Part shown: positions 62,304 to 64,000 of the stretch, one piece after another
Position numbering within the stretch: position 1 is the first letter of the stretch
Layout of the letters: each line of letters starts with the position of its first letter
Origin: Azospirillum lipoferum
Lineage (GTDB): Bacteria > Pseudomonadota > Alphaproteobacteria > Azospirillales > Azospirillaceae
Direction: 5' to 3'
NCBI RefSeq assembly: GCF_024170005.1
Contig: NZ_JALJXJ010000006.1
Location: 368,589 to 432,588 of the forward strand
DNA length: 64,000 nt
The notes under the pieces: generated by a model
Databases searched by the model: none
What the model saw: only the letters and a program-made list of their open reading frames with translations
What the model was told of the DNA's origin: nothing
Program-made: the position numbers and the translations under genes

Positions 62304-62475
62304 GGGTGTGCTTGCTCCCTGTTCTATGAGTGGTCCCTGTTGCAACATACCCCCGGCCCTTTCGGGCCTTGCCGCCGGGTCCCCTCCGGCGGGTTCCAGA
62401 ATACCATACCCCAACTGGCGCACAGTGCGACAGTTTCGCGGGCACCAATCAGCCGTACGGTCTAATTCCTTATGC

Positions 62476-62829
62476 CTAGTCAGCAGTCCCGGTCCGGTCG
62501 CGCCAAGCGAACGGCCCGGCGCGCTCATAGAGCCACGGATACTGGTTGACCATGCGGCGTGCGATGGCGATGCGGTGGGCGGTCAACGTGATGATGCCGA
62601 TCACCACCGTGTGGACGATGAAGCCCCACACGGACAGCAGCTGCCCGCCGAACAGGCCCCAGGCCAGGAAGCGGTCGCCCACCCCCAGCAGCAGCGAGTA
62701 GGCCAGCACGCTGGAGACCGGCTTCCACCCCTCGGCCAGCGTCTGCCCGGTCAGAACCCCGCAGCCGCCGAACACCAGCACCGTCAGGAACACGAACACC
62801 GGAAGCGAAGAGCCAAGGATCGTTTCCAT
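62476..62829 (-). CDS. Small three-helix membrane protein in the liv operon (DUF6867-like)
   Basis: 117 residues with three or four hydrophobic stretches: LPVFVFLTVLVFGGCGVLTG, KPVSSVLAYSLLLGVGDRFL and VWGFIVHTVVIGIITLTAH. A cytoplasmic tail ends NQYPWLYERAGPFAWRDR, a motif with many aromatics. It starts 1 bp after the livF stop, so it is coupled. Proteins like this sit beside liv genes in alphaproteobacteria. A role in the transporter or its regulation is inferred from position only; the family number is from memory. Confidence 0.75.
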   Translation of the reverse strand: METILGSSLPVFVFLTVLVFGGCGVLTGQTLAEGWKPVSSVLAYSLLLGVGDRFLAWGLFGGQLLSVWGFIVHTVVIGIITLTAHRIAIARRMVNQYPWLYERAGPFAWRDRTGTAD

Positions 62830-62830
62830 C

Positions 62831-63541
<711 letters not shown>

Positions 63542-63544
63542 GGC

Positions 63545-64000
63545 TCAGGCCCCCTTCTGGCTGGTGGTGGGGGCGAGGTTCAGGTCGGCGGCGACCTCCG
63601 GCGGCAGCGCCTCGTCCTCGTCCTCGCCCAGATAGGCGCGGATCACCGCCGGGTCGTTCTTCACATGCTCCGGATCGCCGTCGGAAATCTTCCGACCATA
63701 GTCCAGCACCACCACATGGTCGGAAATGCGCATCACCACGCTCATGTCATGCTCGATCAGCAACACGCCGGTGCGGTGGCCCTGCGGCGTCTGCACGTCG
63801 CGGATGAAGGTCAGGATCTCGGCCAGCTCCCCCGACTCGCGCGGGTTCAGGCCGGCCGCCGGCTCGTCCAGGCACAGCAGCACCGGCTCGGTGCACATCG
63901 CCCGCGCGATCTCCAGACGGCGCTGGGCGCCATAGGGCAGGTTGCCGGCTTCCCAGTCGGCGAACTCGGTCAGCCGCACCCGGTCCAGCCAGTATTTCGC
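63545..64000 (-). CDS. livG: Branched-chain amino acid ABC transporter ATP-binding protein LivG (C-terminal part, cut by window end)
   Basis: The last 151 residues are visible; the start lies beyond the window. AGNLPYGAQRRLEIARAMC is the signature region, LLCLDEPAAGLNPRESGELA the Walker B, and LLIEHDMSVVMRISDHVVVL the switch. The end (RAYLGEDEDEALPPEVAADL) carries an acidic Ala/Pro-rich tail longer than usual. livM and livH are expected upstream, outside the window. Confidence 0.93.
   Translation of the reverse strand, partial: AKYWLDRVRLTEFADWEAGNLPYGAQRRLEIARAMCTEPVLLCLDEPAAGLNPRESGELAEILTFIRDVQTPQGHRTGVLLIEHDMSVVMRISDHVVVLDYGRKISDGDPEHVKNDPAVIRAYLGEDEDEALPPEVAADLNLAPTTSQKGA

Overview
The window is a chromosomal or chromid segment from a GC-rich alphaproteobacterium. 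Azospirillum or a close Rhodospirillales relative is the best guess. Reasons: strong G/C bias at third codon positions, many GTG/TTG starts with good ribosome binding sites, abundant chemoreceptors and ABC-type substrate-binding proteins, gloB divergent from a small methyltransferase gene, and a liv operon with a small membrane-protein gene. No rRNA, tRNA, CRISPR array, insertion sequence or prophage was seen. The organism assignment is inference.

Left part (1-20832). A catabolic operon runs rightward from about 381 to 7668: luciferase-like flavin monooxygenase, crotonase, acyl-CoA ligase, DHBP synthase with a degenerate GTP cyclohydrolase II domain, flavin reductase and an MFS transporter. 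The tail of a creatininase-family gene precedes it. An AraC-type regulator converges on it and an Lrp-type regulator follows. Next, a MocR regulator diverges from a degradative (class II) HMG-CoA reductase and an orphan branched-chain-amino-acid-type binding protein. A leftward operon (20832 to 13802) then encodes a complete dipeptide-type ABC transporter, with two ATPase domains fused, plus an M14 zinc peptidase carrying a long novel N-terminal region.

Middle (20979-45001). A FecI-FecR-TonB receptor-PepSY siderophore locus with a candidate Fur box is followed by an XRE-cupin regulator divergent from amidase, MFS, RidA and FAD-dehydrogenase genes. That set looks like amide or D-amino-acid catabolism. 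The pstSCAB phosphate operon follows, with a candidate Pho box but no phoU. Then come a membrane chemoreceptor, a glutathione transferase, gloB, a methyltransferase, a soluble chemoreceptor with a diacid-type sensor, a small hydrolase and ispE. ispE indicates the MEP isoprenoid route, so the HMG-CoA reductase is probably catabolic.

Right part (45009-64000). This is a mosaic of small units: DsrE-like protein with a Tat-exported NitT/TauT-type binding protein, a Bcr/CflA exporter, an orphan BMP-family binding protein, a duplicated pentapeptide-repeat protein, msrB, and two membrane-anchored coiled-coil proteins separated by a 15-bp tandem repeat. Further on are two response regulators, a second MocR regulator, a TolC-family protein beside a possible secreted protein, an OmpA-like porin, a metallo-hydrolase and two small hypothetical genes. 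The window ends in a liv operon whose livG is cut by the window edge.

The strongest leads for undescribed biology are the flavin-supplied monooxygenase operon, the M14 peptidase with its transporter, the coiled-coil pair with its repeat, the TolC/secreted-protein pair, and TGTCCC repeats beside both MocR genes.
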